A stretch of 6,203 nucleotides of DNA from Patescibacteria group bacterium (GTDB lineage: Bacteria > Patescibacteriota > UBA1384): positions 2,045 to 8,247 of the forward strand of contig JAGOOF010000024.1 in assembly GCA_017992655.1 (NCBI GenBank). The letters are read 5' to 3'. Under the pieces are notes generated by a model that worked only from the letters and a program-made list of their open reading frames with translations, was not told the DNA's origin and did not search any database. The translations under genes and the position numbers were made by a program. Positions 1 through 5,800 of this stretch are shown here, piece by piece (the first letter of the stretch is position 1; each line of letters begins with the position of its first letter).

Positions 1-70
1 CTATATTTACCAGATTTTACGCTTTGTGTCAATTTCTTTTGCTAAATATTACCGTGAGTTTTGTACTAAC
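1..70. other. Gene-free edge before the first repeat array
   Basis: No supported gene, promoter or RNA was seen here. Bases from about 50 resemble the separators found between repeat modules further on (a CCGTGAGT-like start and a CGTGG end just before TAGTTT), so the array probably continues to the left of the window. Confidence 0.5.
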
Positions 71-186
71 GTGGTAGTTTACCCCAGCCCCTTCGATGCG
101 GGGCAAGCCCACGGCGGGCGGGGTAAAGCCGCGCTGAGCGGGGTAAACTATCTTTTTACTGTTCGAGGGGTAATCCCCGAGAACTA
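71..186. repeat. Hairpin module 1, GC-rich form
   Basis: An 11-bp perfect inverted repeat, TAGTTTACCCC (75-85) and GGGGTAAACTA (140-150), encloses smaller GC-rich hairpins. One of these is GCCCC (87-91) with GGGGC (100-104), followed by CAAGCC. After the right arm comes the shared sequence TTTTTACTGTTCGA, then a hairpin with stem GGGG/CCCC and loop TAAT (167-178), and the bracket GAGAACTA (179-186). This is a variant of the module family that fills both gene-free flanks. No transposase or other gene lies inside it. Confidence 0.8.
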
Positions 187-190
187 TTTC

Positions 191-340
191 CGTAAGTTGC
201 CATCCTAGCGCGGTAGTTCTCACTTCGTTCGAACAGTAAAGTTTTACTGTTCGAGGAATGGAATGACGAGAACTAAATACTGTTGATGCTAGGACTTACG
301 TGGTAGTTCTCGAGATGGCGCTTAGCGCGTTCTCTCGAAC
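191..340. repeat. Segmental direct repeat, copy a (modules 2 and start of 3)
   Basis: This 150-bp stretch recurs at 555-704, an offset of 364 bp, with about eight mismatches by eye. It contains module 2: bracket TAGTTCTC (214-221), stem CGAACAGTAAA (230-240), a 2-base gap, its exact complement TTTACTGTTCG (243-253), a spacer, and bracket GAGAACTA (268-275). A 28-base separator then leads to TAGTTCTC (304-311), which starts module 3. The left arm of module 3 holds another hairpin built from GAG, GCGC, GCGC and CTC. Confidence 0.85.
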
Positions 341-522
341 AGTAAAGGTCTTATCGTTCGAGATGCCTGTATCGAGTGAAACCGAGATGCCTGTATCGAG
401 TGAAACCGAGATGCCTGTATCGAGTGAAACCGAGATGCCTGTATCGAGTGCAACCGAGATGCCTGTATCGAGTGCAACCGAGATGCCTGTATCGAGTGCA
501 ACGAGATATGCTCACCGAGAAC
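304..522. repeat. Hairpin module 3, expanded by an internal tandem repeat
   Basis: The module opens with TAGTTCTC (304-311), has CTCGAACAGTAAA on its left inner arm and TTATCGTTCGAG on its right inner arm, and closes with CGAGAACC near 516-523. Where other modules carry a short spacer or a 4-bp hairpin between GTTCGAG and CGAGAAC, this one holds six tandem 24-bp units. The inner arms match imperfectly (ACAG faces ATCG instead of CTGT). Confidence 0.75.
359..502. repeat. Tandem repeat, 24 bp x 6
   Basis: Six head-to-tail 24-bp units start at 359, 383, 407, 431, 455 and 479. Each begins CGAGATGCC and ends CGAGTGAAAC or CGAGTGCAAC. The first three units have the GAAAC ending and the last three GCAAC; otherwise they look identical, which suggests recent expansion in two steps. 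Because 24 is a multiple of 3, reading frames stay open through the array on both strands. I judge those frames to be artefacts, since none has a ribosome binding site and all run into the neighbouring hairpin repeats. There are no spacers, so this is not a CRISPR array. Confidence 0.95.
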
Positions 523-548
523 CCTGCACCATTCGATGCAGGGCAAGC
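522..548. repeat. GC-stem hairpin followed by CAAGCT
   Basis: CCCTGCA (522-528) pairs perfectly with TGCAGGG (537-543) across an 8-base loop and is followed by CAAGCT. The same layout, with a different stem and the same CAAGC tail, occurs at 87-109, 4753-4779 and 6032-6052. It is part of the repeat family and not a terminator, because no T-run follows. Confidence 0.75.
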
Positions 549-554
549 TATTTT

Positions 555-709
555 CGTGAGTTGTCATCCTTTCGTGGTAGTTCTCACTTCGTTCGAACAG
601 TAAAGTTTTATTGTTCGAGGAATGGAATGACGAGAACTAAATACCGTTGATGCTAGGACTTACGTGGTAGTTCTCGAGATGGCGCTTCGCGCGTTCTCTC
701 GAACGATAA
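555..709. repeat. Segmental direct repeat, copy b (module 4 and truncated module 5)
   Basis: This is the second copy of 191-340. Module 4 runs from TAGTTCTC (578-585) to GAGAACTA (632-639). After a 28-base separator, TAGTTCTC (668-675) opens module 5, which stops after CTCGAACGATAA at 709 and has no right half. The sequence CGAACGATAA is the exact complement of the TTATCGTTCG form of the right arm seen in other modules. The array ends here, about 85 bp before the murJ promoter. Confidence 0.8.
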
Positions 710-750
710 TCAGGTTGTTGCCTTTTGTTCCCAGTCTTGTGTTTTTTCGC

Positions 751-778
751 CTGGCATCTGGCCACTGGCATCTGGCCA
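751..778. repeat. Heptad repeat CTGGCAT/CTGGCCA
   Basis: Two perfect tandem copies of the 14-bp unit CTGGCATCTGGCCA (751-764 and 765-778), itself two related heptads. A further inverted GGCC pair follows (TGGCC, then GGCCA near 783-788). A similar patch lies at 5365-5414. Both sit between a hairpin array and a unique transcription unit. Function unknown. Confidence 0.85.
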
Positions 779-795
779 ACATAGGCCACGGGGTT

Positions 796-824
796 TTGTC
801 ATCTTTTAATAATCGAGTTATACT
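796..824 (+). promoter_or_regulatory. Sigma70-type promoter of the murJ operon
   Basis: The -35 box TTGTCA (796-801) and the -10 box TATACT (819-824) are separated by exactly 17 bp. Both boxes match the consensus at five of six positions. The expected transcription start, about 7 bases after the -10 box, falls at or next to 831, the first base of the murJ GTG start codon. The transcript would therefore have essentially no leader. Confidence 0.75.
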
Positions 825-830
825 ATAGAT

Positions 831-2366
831 GTGTTTAACTACATAAAATCAGCACTATTTAGAGAAAACTCCATTCGAGGCGCAAGTTGGATCTTAATGG
901 TAACCTTAGCGTTTTCTAATGTTTTAGGTGTAATACGTGATCACTTTTTAGCGCAAAAAATCCCTACCGACCAACTCGATATTTATTACGCCGCTTTCCG
1001 TTTGCCGGATTTTTTATTAAACGTGCTCATACTAGGGGCGATTGCGGCAGCGGTTATTCCAGTTTTAGGAAGAACATTGCGCCTTGGAGAAAAAGAGGCC
1101 TGGCAACTTATTAATAACTTACTTTCGCTTGGCGTTTCCGTAATGCTTGTAGCAATCATTGTTTTGTATTTCCTTCTTCCTTGTCTTTTGCCGTTTATTG
1201 TGCCCGATTTTCCACTGCAAAAACTGCACGAAACAATTAATTTAGCACGTCTCATGCTCCTTTCGCCATTGTTTTTTTCTGTTTCTTACATTGTTGGCAG
1301 CGTGCTTAATGTCAAAAAAAGATTTTTTATGTACTCGCTCGCGCCTATTATGTACAATTTAGCAATAATTAGTGCTACCGTAATTGGAGCGCACAATTAC
1401 GGTGTGCGTGCCCCAGTGGTAGGAGTGGTGGCAGGCGCTTTTTTGCATATGGCTATCCAACTCCCCGTGCTCTTCAAGCTTGGTTTTCGCCCCCAATTTA
1501 TTTTTTCTTTTGCGAGCAAGGAAGTGCGCCGTATTTTCAAGCTTATGTTGCCACGAGCCATTGCATTGGGGGCAGGGCAAATCCAGCTTGTTGCCTTTAC
1601 CGCCTTTGCCTCTTCCATTGCGGGAGCAATTGCGATTTTTAACCTAACCGATAACATCCAAACAGTTCCCACAGTTATTTTAGGGGTGTCTTTTGCAACT
1701 GCCGCTTTTCCCTCGCTTGCGCAAATCGGCGGTGATAACCTAGGGGAATTCCGCCGTCTTTTAATAAAAGTGTCTCGGGTGATTCTGTTTTTAGTGGTGC
1801 CTTCGGCGGTGGCGCTTTTTGTTTTGCGCGCGCAAGTAGTGCGTCTTATTTTGGGCTATGGCTATTTCGACTGGTCGGACACCCGGCAAGCAGTTGATAC
1901 ACTGGCATTCTTTACCGTGGGTATAGTGGCGCAGTCACTCATCCCTCTTTTAGCACGCGCCTATTATTCGCTGGAAAATACGCGCTTTCCAATGATGGCG
2001 GCAATTGTAGCAGTAGTGGTTGGCGTTGTGGGTGGTTATTTTGGAGCAGAAAAACTTGGCGTTGCCGGCCTCGCGCTTGCGTTTACCATAGCGAGTTGGA
2101 CGCAAATGTTTATTCTTTTGGTCGGCCTCGAAGCTCGTATCCATTTTCGCCTTACTAAAGAATTTTGGCTTTTTGTTTTAAAGGTTTTAATATTGGCCGT
2201 TATAACCGCATTTGTAATGCAGATAACGAAATTAACCTACGGCGCTTTTGGCGACATAGACAAGGTTTATAATTTATTCTTGCAAACATTGTTAGCCACC
2301 TTAATAGGGGGAGCAACATATATAGGAGGGGCTTGGCTATGGCGGATTCCAGAGATAAGGAAATAA
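831..2366 (+). CDS. murJ: MurJ-type lipid II flippase (MviN family)
   Basis: This is a polytopic inner-membrane protein expected to flip the peptidoglycan precursor lipid II outward. Its 511 residues match the usual MurJ length and are hydrophobic throughout, compatible with about 14 membrane segments. Family landmarks visible are VLGVIRD (31-37), LDIYYAAFRLPD (49-60), the GVSFATAAFPSLA stretch (285-297) and LARAYYSLENTRFP (374-387). The start is GTG at 831: the overlapping ATG at 829 hits a stop within six codons, and the next in-frame ATG (897) would cut into the first membrane segment. No Shine-Dalgarno sequence precedes it, and the promoter suggests a leaderless message. By hand alignment to E. 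coli MurJ, R24, D39 and K46 have counterparts (R36, D50, R57). R18, R52 and R270 align with N30, L63 and N275. The 3' end overlaps the next gene by 28 bp. Confidence 0.93.
   Translation: MFNYIKSALFRENSIRGASWILMVTLAFSNVLGVIRDHFLAQKIPTDQLDIYYAAFRLPDFLLNVLILGAIAAAVIPVLGRTLRLGEKEAWQLINNLLSLGVSVMLVAIIVLYFLLPCLLPFIVPDFPLQKLHETINLARLMLLSPLFFSVSYIVGSVLNVKKRFFMYSLAPIMYNLAIISATVIGAHNYGVRAPVVGVVAGAFLHMAIQLPVLFKLGFRPQFIFSFASKEVRRIFKLMLPRAIALGAGQIQLVAFTAFASSIAGAIAIFNLTDNIQTVPTVILGVSFATAAFPSLAQIGGDNLGEFRRLLIKVSRVILFLVVPSAVALFVLRAQVVRLILGYGYFDWSDTRQAVDTLAFFTVGIVAQSLIPLLARAYYSLENTRFPMMAAIVAVVVGVVGGYFGAEKLGVAGLALAFTIASWTQMFILLVGLEARIHFRLTKEFWLFVLKVLILAVITAFVMQITKLTYGAFGDIDKVYNLFLQTLLATLIGGATYIGGAWLWRIPEIRK
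2324..2331 (+). promoter_or_regulatory. Strong ribosome binding site that decides the next start
   Basis: AGGAGGGG lies inside the end of murJ, 7 bases before the ATG at 2339. A TTG at 2333 in the same frame would be only 1 base after it, too close for normal initiation. The site therefore supports ATG 2339 as the start. It contrasts with murJ, which has no such site. Confidence 0.8.
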
Positions 2367-2956
2367 TCGGCGCGCACAAACAGCACGATTTTGATGCAAA
2401 AAGTTTTTTTGGGGACGGCAAAGAAAAGCATCGTTTTGGTTGCACTTGCGCAACTTTGTTTTTATTTTGCGTGATTGTTTTGGCACTTCTTGTGGTGGTA
2501 GTGTTTTTCGCGGGGCGTTCATCACTGCCTTTGCCTCGCTCTAATGTGTCGAGCTCCGCAGTAAATAGTTCCTCTAAAGCGCAGGTAATGGCCGCTTTAA
2601 ACAGCGAAAGTGACAACGTTACCGTAACGTTAAACGAACAGGAAATAAATGCAACCTTGCCTCGTAACTACGAGGTCTCCATTACTCCCGATGGAATGTG
2701 GCTCAAAGGAGAAATGATAGGCATGAGTGTTTTGGCCCTCCTTGAGCCGGAAGTCGCCGATGGAAGCTTGGATTTTACGGTTAAAGATGTTAAAATGGGA
2801 ACCTTACCGGCAATGCGCATTGTAGCGGCACCGGTAGTTGGCCGTTTTAGCCGAGGAATAAGTAGTATCAACAAAGAATTGCTTGTAATAAACCTTACTA
2901 GCGTAGCAAAAAGCTCTGGTGCACTAGTTCTGCAGGGTAAAGTAGTAGGAAGATGA
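2339..2956 (+). CDS. Single-pass membrane-anchored protein of unknown function
   Basis: I do not recognise this 205-aa protein with confidence. Residues 1-37 are polar and charged and probably cytoplasmic. Residues 38-59 form one strong hydrophobic segment, with cysteines at 35, 37 and 44. Residues 61-80 are a Ser/Pro/Asn-rich linker. Residues 93-205 form a beta-rich domain with the order VTVTLNEQEINATL (94-107), EPEVADGSLDFTVKDVKMGTLP (136-157; quoted in part), then a final strand region. The pattern of an early 'threonine-leucine-x-E-Q-x-x-N' strand, a 'DGSL' turn and a 'GTLPA' turn recalls YpmS/DUF2140-like or LmeA-like extracytoplasmic domains; that link is inference. The domain is likely outside the membrane. 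The gene starts within murJ (28-bp overlap), and its TGA overlaps the lepA ATG, so it is translated in a tight operon. Confidence 0.85.
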   Translation: MADSRDKEIIGAHKQHDFDAKSFFGDGKEKHRFGCTCATLFLFCVIVLALLVVVVFFAGRSSLPLPRSNVSSSAVNSSSKAQVMAALNSESDNVTVTLNEQEINATLPRNYEVSITPDGMWLKGEMIGMSVLALLEPEVADGSLDFTVKDVKMGTLPAMRIVAAPVVGRFSRGISSINKELLVINLTSVAKSSGALVLQGKVVGR

Positions 2957-4698
2957 GCTCAATTAGAAACTTTTGCATTATCGCTCACATTGACCATGGT
3001 AAGTCGACATTGGCGGACCGCCTTTTGGAGTTAACGGGCAGTATTGAAAAAAGAAAAATGCAATCTCAAGTGCTCGATACTATGGAGCTGGAGCGTGAGC
3101 ATGGTATTACTATTAAGCTTCAGCCAGCGCGTATGACTTATACACGTAGTAAGCCACAACAATCCGTGTACTCACTAAACTTAATTGACACTCCTGGCCA
3201 TGTCGATTTTTCTTATGAGGTTTCACGCTCGTTGGCGGCCGTGGAGGGAGCGCTTATGGTGGTAGATGCCTCTCAAGGGGTGCAGGCGCAAACTTTAGCA
3301 ACATTGCACATGGCACAGAGCCACAACCTCACAATCATTCCCGTTATAAATAAAATTGACCTACCGGCGGCAGACACACAAAAAGTAATAAACGAGCTTA
3401 ATGGCCTTAACATTGAATTTGCATGCGCGCCTATTTTAATTTCCGCAAAGACTGGCGAGAATGTTACGCAAGTGCTAGATGCAGTTACCAAATATGTTCC
3501 ACCGCCGAGGGGAAGCACGTCTGCTCCCGCGCGCGCCCTTATTTTCGATTCTTATTTCGATTCCTACCGTGGTGTTATTACCTACGTCCGCGTTATCGAT
3601 GGCAGTATAAGCGCAGGCTCCAGCATTAGAATGATTCAAGCGCAAAAAGACACACAGGCGTTAGAAGTGGGAGCAGTATGTGTTGGACTTAGGGCGCAAA
3701 AAAGCATAGAAAACGGGCAAATAGGCTACATTGTTACCTCTTTAAAAGATGTGGCAAGCGCGCGAGTCGGAGATACAATTACGTCAACAAGCGAGTGGAG
3801 TAAAGAAAAAGGACAAGTTGTTGCTTTAACCGGCTACCGCGAACCACAGGCAATGGTTTACGCTGGCCTTTTCACGGCAAGTGGCGAAGATTATAAAAAT
3901 TTGCGTGAGGCAATAGGAAAACTTAAGCTAAACGATGCTTCTTTGCAATACGAACCAGCTACTTCTATGGCGTTTGGCTTTGGTTTTCGGGCAGGTTTTT
4001 TGGGCCTTCTTCATTTAGAAATAATAAAAGAACGGCTAGAACGCGAATATAATTTAGATTTAGTAGTTACCACGCCCACTGTTGCCTACCGAAAAACAGA
4101 GGAAGGTTGGTTGGAACCTTGGGTGAAGGCAGAAATTATTACGGGCCAAGATACGCTTGGTGCGGTAATGCAACTGGTTACGCAAAAACGAGGTGTTTTA
4201 GGAGACGTGGACTACTTGGGGGATAGAGTGGTTTTGTCTTGCGCCATGCCACTGGCCGAGGTAATTGTAGAATTTTACGATCGTCTTAAAGCAGTAACGA
4301 GTGGCTATGGCTCTTTAAGCTATGTAATGGGTGAATACCGCTCTGTTGACCTTTTAGAATTGGATATTTTGGTGGCAGAGGAGAGGGTAGACGCTTTGGC
4401 GAGAAAAGTGCCACGCCAACAGGTGGCTGGGGTCGCGCGCCGAATTGTGGAAAAATTAAAAGAAGTAGTACCACGCCAAGCATTTGAAGTAAAATTGCAA
4501 GCAGTGGTGGGGGGAAAGGTGCTTGCCGCGGAAAGAATCGCCCCTTACCGCAAAGATGTAACCGCCAAGCTCTACGGAGGGGATGTTACACGCAAAAGGA
4601 AGCTACTGGAGAAACAGAAAAAGGGTAAGAAAAAAATGGCGGCAATGGGCAGAGTAGAAGTGCCAACAGAAGTCTTTGTTAAACTTTTGAAGTACTAG
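2953..4698 (+). CDS. lepA: Elongation factor 4 (LepA), ribosome-associated GTPase
   Basis: LepA/EF4 is a translational GTPase that acts on the ribosome, proposed to back-translocate stalled complexes or to aid initiation or subunit assembly. All nucleotide motifs are intact: AHIDHGKST (11-19), GIT (51-53), DTPGH (79-83), NKID (133-136) and SAK (164-166). A beta-barrel domain follows (about 190-275), then an EF-G domain III-like part with LREAIGKLKLNDASL (317-331), a domain V-like part with EPWVKAEI (388-395), and the LepA-specific C-terminal domain with ERIAPYRKDVTAKLYGGDVT (527-546). Its 581 residues are near the usual length of about 600, and the gene appears complete. The ATG shares ATGA with the stop of the upstream gene. 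AGGA sits only 2 bases before the start, so translational coupling is likely. The first residues (IRNFCIIAHIDHGKST) match the family start. Confidence 0.98.
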   Translation: MSSIRNFCIIAHIDHGKSTLADRLLELTGSIEKRKMQSQVLDTMELEREHGITIKLQPARMTYTRSKPQQSVYSLNLIDTPGHVDFSYEVSRSLAAVEGALMVVDASQGVQAQTLATLHMAQSHNLTIIPVINKIDLPAADTQKVINELNGLNIEFACAPILISAKTGENVTQVLDAVTKYVPPPRGSTSAPARALIFDSYFDSYRGVITYVRVIDGSISAGSSIRMIQAQKDTQALEVGAVCVGLRAQKSIENGQIGYIVTSLKDVASARVGDTITSTSEWSKEKGQVVALTGYREPQAMVYAGLFTASGEDYKNLREAIGKLKLNDASLQYEPATSMAFGFGFRAGFLGLLHLEIIKERLEREYNLDLVVTTPTVAYRKTEEGWLEPWVKAEIITGQDTLGAVMQLVTQKRGVLGDVDYLGDRVVLSCAMPLAEVIVEFYDRLKAVTSGYGSLSYVMGEYRSVDLLELDILVAEERVDALARKVPRQQVAGVARRIVEKLKEVVPRQAFEVKLQAVVGGKVLAAERIAPYRKDVTAKLYGGDVTRKRKLLEKQKKGKKKMAAMGRVEVPTEVFVKLLKY

Positions 4699-4745
4699 GC
4701 TTGTTATTTAAGAATTATAAACCGTCAGTTTTTATCTAAACGTGG
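4699..4745. other. Short gap after lepA, no clear terminator
   Basis: Only a weak AAAC/GTTT hairpin followed by a short T-run is visible near 4720-4735. I see no convincing intrinsic terminator, so the lepA transcript may read into the hairpin array, whose stems could shape the 3' end of the message. Confidence 0.4.
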
Positions 4746-4817
4746 TAGTTTACCCCGTCCCGTCTGAGCGGGGCAAGCTATTCTCTTTACTGTTCGAGGA
4801 TTAATGTCCGAGAACTA
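4746..4817. repeat. Hairpin module 6
   Basis: The module opens with TAGTTTACCCC, which continues into the hairpin CCCCG (4753-4757) with CGGGG (4769-4773), followed by CAAGCT. It then has CTTTACTGTTCGA, a hairpin with stem GGAT/GTCC (one G-T wobble) and loop TAAT (4798-4809), and ends with GAGAACTA (4810-4817). Its right end matches the last module at 6167-6192. Confidence 0.8.
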
Positions 4818-4842
4818 TTCCCGCGAACTATCATCCTAGCGT

Positions 4843-5077
4843 GATAGTTCTCACTGGGTACAGTTCGAACAGTAAAATCTTATCGTTCGAGAGAACTGCG
4901 CGAAGCGTAAAGCGAAGCGCCATCTCGAGAACTAAGAACCGTGAGGATTATCCTGGTGCGATAGTTCTCACTGCGTTCGAACAGTAAAATCTTATCGTTC
5001 GAGGTGTAATCACCGAGAACTAAAGACCGTTACTCTTGCACTAATGTGATAGTTCTCACTGCGTTCGAACAGTATTG
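4843..5077. repeat. Large direct repeat, copy 1 (modules 7, 8 and broken 9)
   Basis: This 235-bp copy of a duplicated block is repeated at 5087-5323 with a period of 244 bp; the first 127 bp look identical. Module 7 runs from TAGTTCTC (4845-4852) to GAGAACTA (4927-4934). Its right arm is the reverse complement, with an extra insert, of the left arm of modules 3 and 5. Module 8 runs from 4962 to 5022 and holds the GGTG-TAAT-CACC hairpin (5003-5014). Module 9 opens at 5050 but breaks off at 5077, just before copy 2. Confidence 0.9.
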
Positions 5078-5086
5078 GAGGCTACG

Positions 5087-5323
5087 GATAGTTCTCACTG
5101 GGTACAGTTCGAACAGTAAAATCTTATCGTTCGAGAGAACTGCGCGAAGCGTAAAGCGAAGCGCCATCTCGAGAACTAAGAACCGTGAGGATTATCCTGG
5201 TGCGATAGTTCTCGCTTGCGTTCGAACAGTATTAATTTTATCGTTCGAGGTGTAATCACCGAGAACTAAAGACCGTTACTCTTGCACTAATGTGATAGTT
5301 CTCACTGCGTTCGAACAGTATTG
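5087..5323. repeat. Large direct repeat, copy 2 (modules 10, 11, start of 12)
   Basis: This is the second copy of 4843-5077, 2 bp longer and separated from it by GAGGCTACG. Module 10 spans 5089-5178. Module 11 spans 5206-5268 and again has the GGTG-TAAT-CACC hairpin (5249-5260). Differences from copy 1 cluster in module 11, in the left spacer and in the loop between the two inner arms. The right end continues into the complete module 12, whereas the equivalent module in copy 1 is broken. Confidence 0.9.
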
Positions 5324-5360
5324 ACCCCTTACTGTTCGAGGAGCGGAGCGACGAGAACTA
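5296..5360. repeat. Hairpin module 12
   Basis: TAGTTCTC (5296-5303) and GAGAACTA (5353-5360) bracket the arms CGAACAGTA and TTACTGTTCG. The right spacer GGAGCGGAGCGAC parallels the GGAATGGAATGAC of modules 2 and 4, with AT changed to GC at both repeated positions. This is the last module of the second array. Confidence 0.8.
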
Positions 5361-5364
5361 CTTC

Positions 5365-5414
5365 CGGCCACTGGCCACTGGCATCTGGCTAATATTGGCC
5401 ACTGGTGTCTGGCT
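5365..5414. repeat. Second CTGGC heptad repeat patch
   Basis: Degenerate heptads CTGGCCA (5371-5377), CTGGCAT (5378-5384) and CTGGCTA (5385-5391) are followed by AATATTGGCCA and then CTGGTGT CTGGCTT. GGCT-AATATT-GGCC forms a near-palindrome. The patch matches 751-778 and also lies at an array boundary. Confidence 0.8.
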
Positions 5415-5438
5415 TTTAATAGTTGCATAAGCGGTCAG

Positions 5439-5486
5439 CAGAAAAAGAAAAGCCCTCGTGAGAATGGAGTTAATTCTCACGAGGGC
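5439..5486 (-). terminator. Intrinsic terminator of the minus-strand small-gene unit
   Basis: A perfect 14-bp stem, GCCCTCGTGAGAAT (5452-5465) with its complement at 5473-5486, closes a 7-base loop. Read on the minus strand, it is followed by TTTTCTTTTTC (5451 down to 5441), the classic T-rich tail. The stop codon of the 47-aa frame (5470-5472) lies in the loop. The direction of the T-run shows that the transcript comes from the minus strand. Confidence 0.93.
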
Positions 5487-5613
5487 CGTGACGAGATGGT
5501 TCCTTGAGGGGCGGTGTGACCCGCCGGATGGTAGGCCTCACAAAAGGCCTCTTAGGTGCCAGCGTTACGAGTCCGCTGGCAGGTCTGGGTGCAGTGGCCT
5601 CTTGCTTAAGCAT
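5470..5613 (-). CDS. Putative overlapping 47-aa basic, proline-rich protein
   Basis: I do not recognise this frame. It starts at ATG 5613 inside the end of the upstream small gene, in a different reading frame, overlaps it by 49 bp, and ends with TAA at 5470-5472 inside the terminator loop. The encoded 47 residues begin MLKQEATAPRPASG and end SRHGPREN, with many Arg, Lys and Pro and no membrane segment or cysteine. AAGGA motifs precede the ATG; the better-spaced one lies 9 bases upstream. An in-frame TAA three codons before the ATG rules out a simple longer version. The frame fills the rest of the transcript up to the terminator, which favours a real gene, but it is short and could be chance in GC-rich DNA. 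Confidence 0.4.
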   Translation of the reverse strand: MLKQEATAPRPASGLVTLAPKRPFVRPTIRRVTPPLKEPSRHGPREN

Positions 5614-5786
5614 GGTTCCTTATCCTTCTCTCTGGTCCCGTATGAACAGGGCTTGGTGTGAGGAGGGGGGAACGGGTGGTAACGTTCTGCCTCCTGCGAG
5701 GTGAACCCACGTTGCCCGCACACCGGGCAGAAGTAGGTCACCCCCACGTAGAGCACGAACGGCGGTGCTTGTGGTGCGCTACTCAT
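5565..5786 (-). CDS. Small CxxC zinc-knuckle protein, 73 aa, function unknown
   Basis: The family is not recognised. The protein has one clear zinc-knuckle motif, YFCPVCGQRGF (18-28), with Cys at 20 and 23. Possible further metal ligands are His37, His43, Cys47 and Cys59, so a small zinc ribbon is plausible (inference). The C-terminal part is rich in Pro and charged residues and probably disordered. The start is well supported: AAGGAGG lies 7 bases before the ATG, and a promoter with a 17-bp spacer lies just upstream. The gene forms its own unit ending at the terminator at 5439-5486 and converges on lepA. Its GC (about 63% in two 60-base lines counted, against about 47% in comparable murJ and lepA lines) and its G/C-ending codons differ strongly from the neighbours, which suggests acquisition from elsewhere or special selection. 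Confidence 0.75.
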   Translation of the reverse strand: MSSAPQAPPFVLYVGVTYFCPVCGQRGFTSQEAERYHPFPPPHTKPCSYGTREKDKEPCLSKRPLHPDLPADS

Positions 5787-5792
5787 CTGGAT

Positions 5793-5800
5793 TCCTCCTT
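5793..5800 (-). promoter_or_regulatory. Ribosome binding site of the 73-aa gene
   Basis: On the minus strand the sequence reads AAGGAGGA, near-perfect complementarity to the 16S rRNA tail, with the AAGGAGG core 7 bases before the ATG. Together with the promoter it is the main evidence that this strand is coding. Confidence 0.85.

Noticed and set aside
187..213. dif-like Xer recombination site, because separators are about 28 bp
   Set aside because: The sequences vary between separators and lack the conserved XerC/XerD arms; only the length is similar.
26..223. Opposed 60- and 64-residue frames in the first module
   Set aside because: They coincide with the inverted repeats, have no ribosome binding site or recognisable protein features, and mirror each other.
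227..240. tRNA T-arm-like GTTCGAAC motifs
   Set aside because: No acceptor stem, anticodon arm or CCA surrounds any of the copies; the motif is the palindromic core of the repeat module.
300..650. Open frames of 75-116 residues on both strands across the 24-bp repeat
   Set aside because: The unit is 24 bp, so frames stay open automatically. The predicted peptides are simple 8-residue repeats, have no ribosome binding site and run into the hairpin repeats.
71..709. CRISPR array
   Set aside because: The repeats are long, diverged inverted-repeat modules with nested hairpins, the separators partly recur, and no cas gene is present.
2333..2338. TTG start two codons earlier for the middle operon gene
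   Set aside because: It is only 1 base after the AGGAGGGG site; ATG 2339 has proper 7-base spacing.
5046..5255. 69-residue + strand frame in the second array
   Set aside because: It lies wholly in duplicated hairpin repeats and translates the module sequence; no initiation signals.
4746..5360. Integron attC sites
   Set aside because: The modules are imperfect palindromes but lack the GTTRRRY/RYYYAAC cores, there are no gene cassettes between them, and no integrase is seen.
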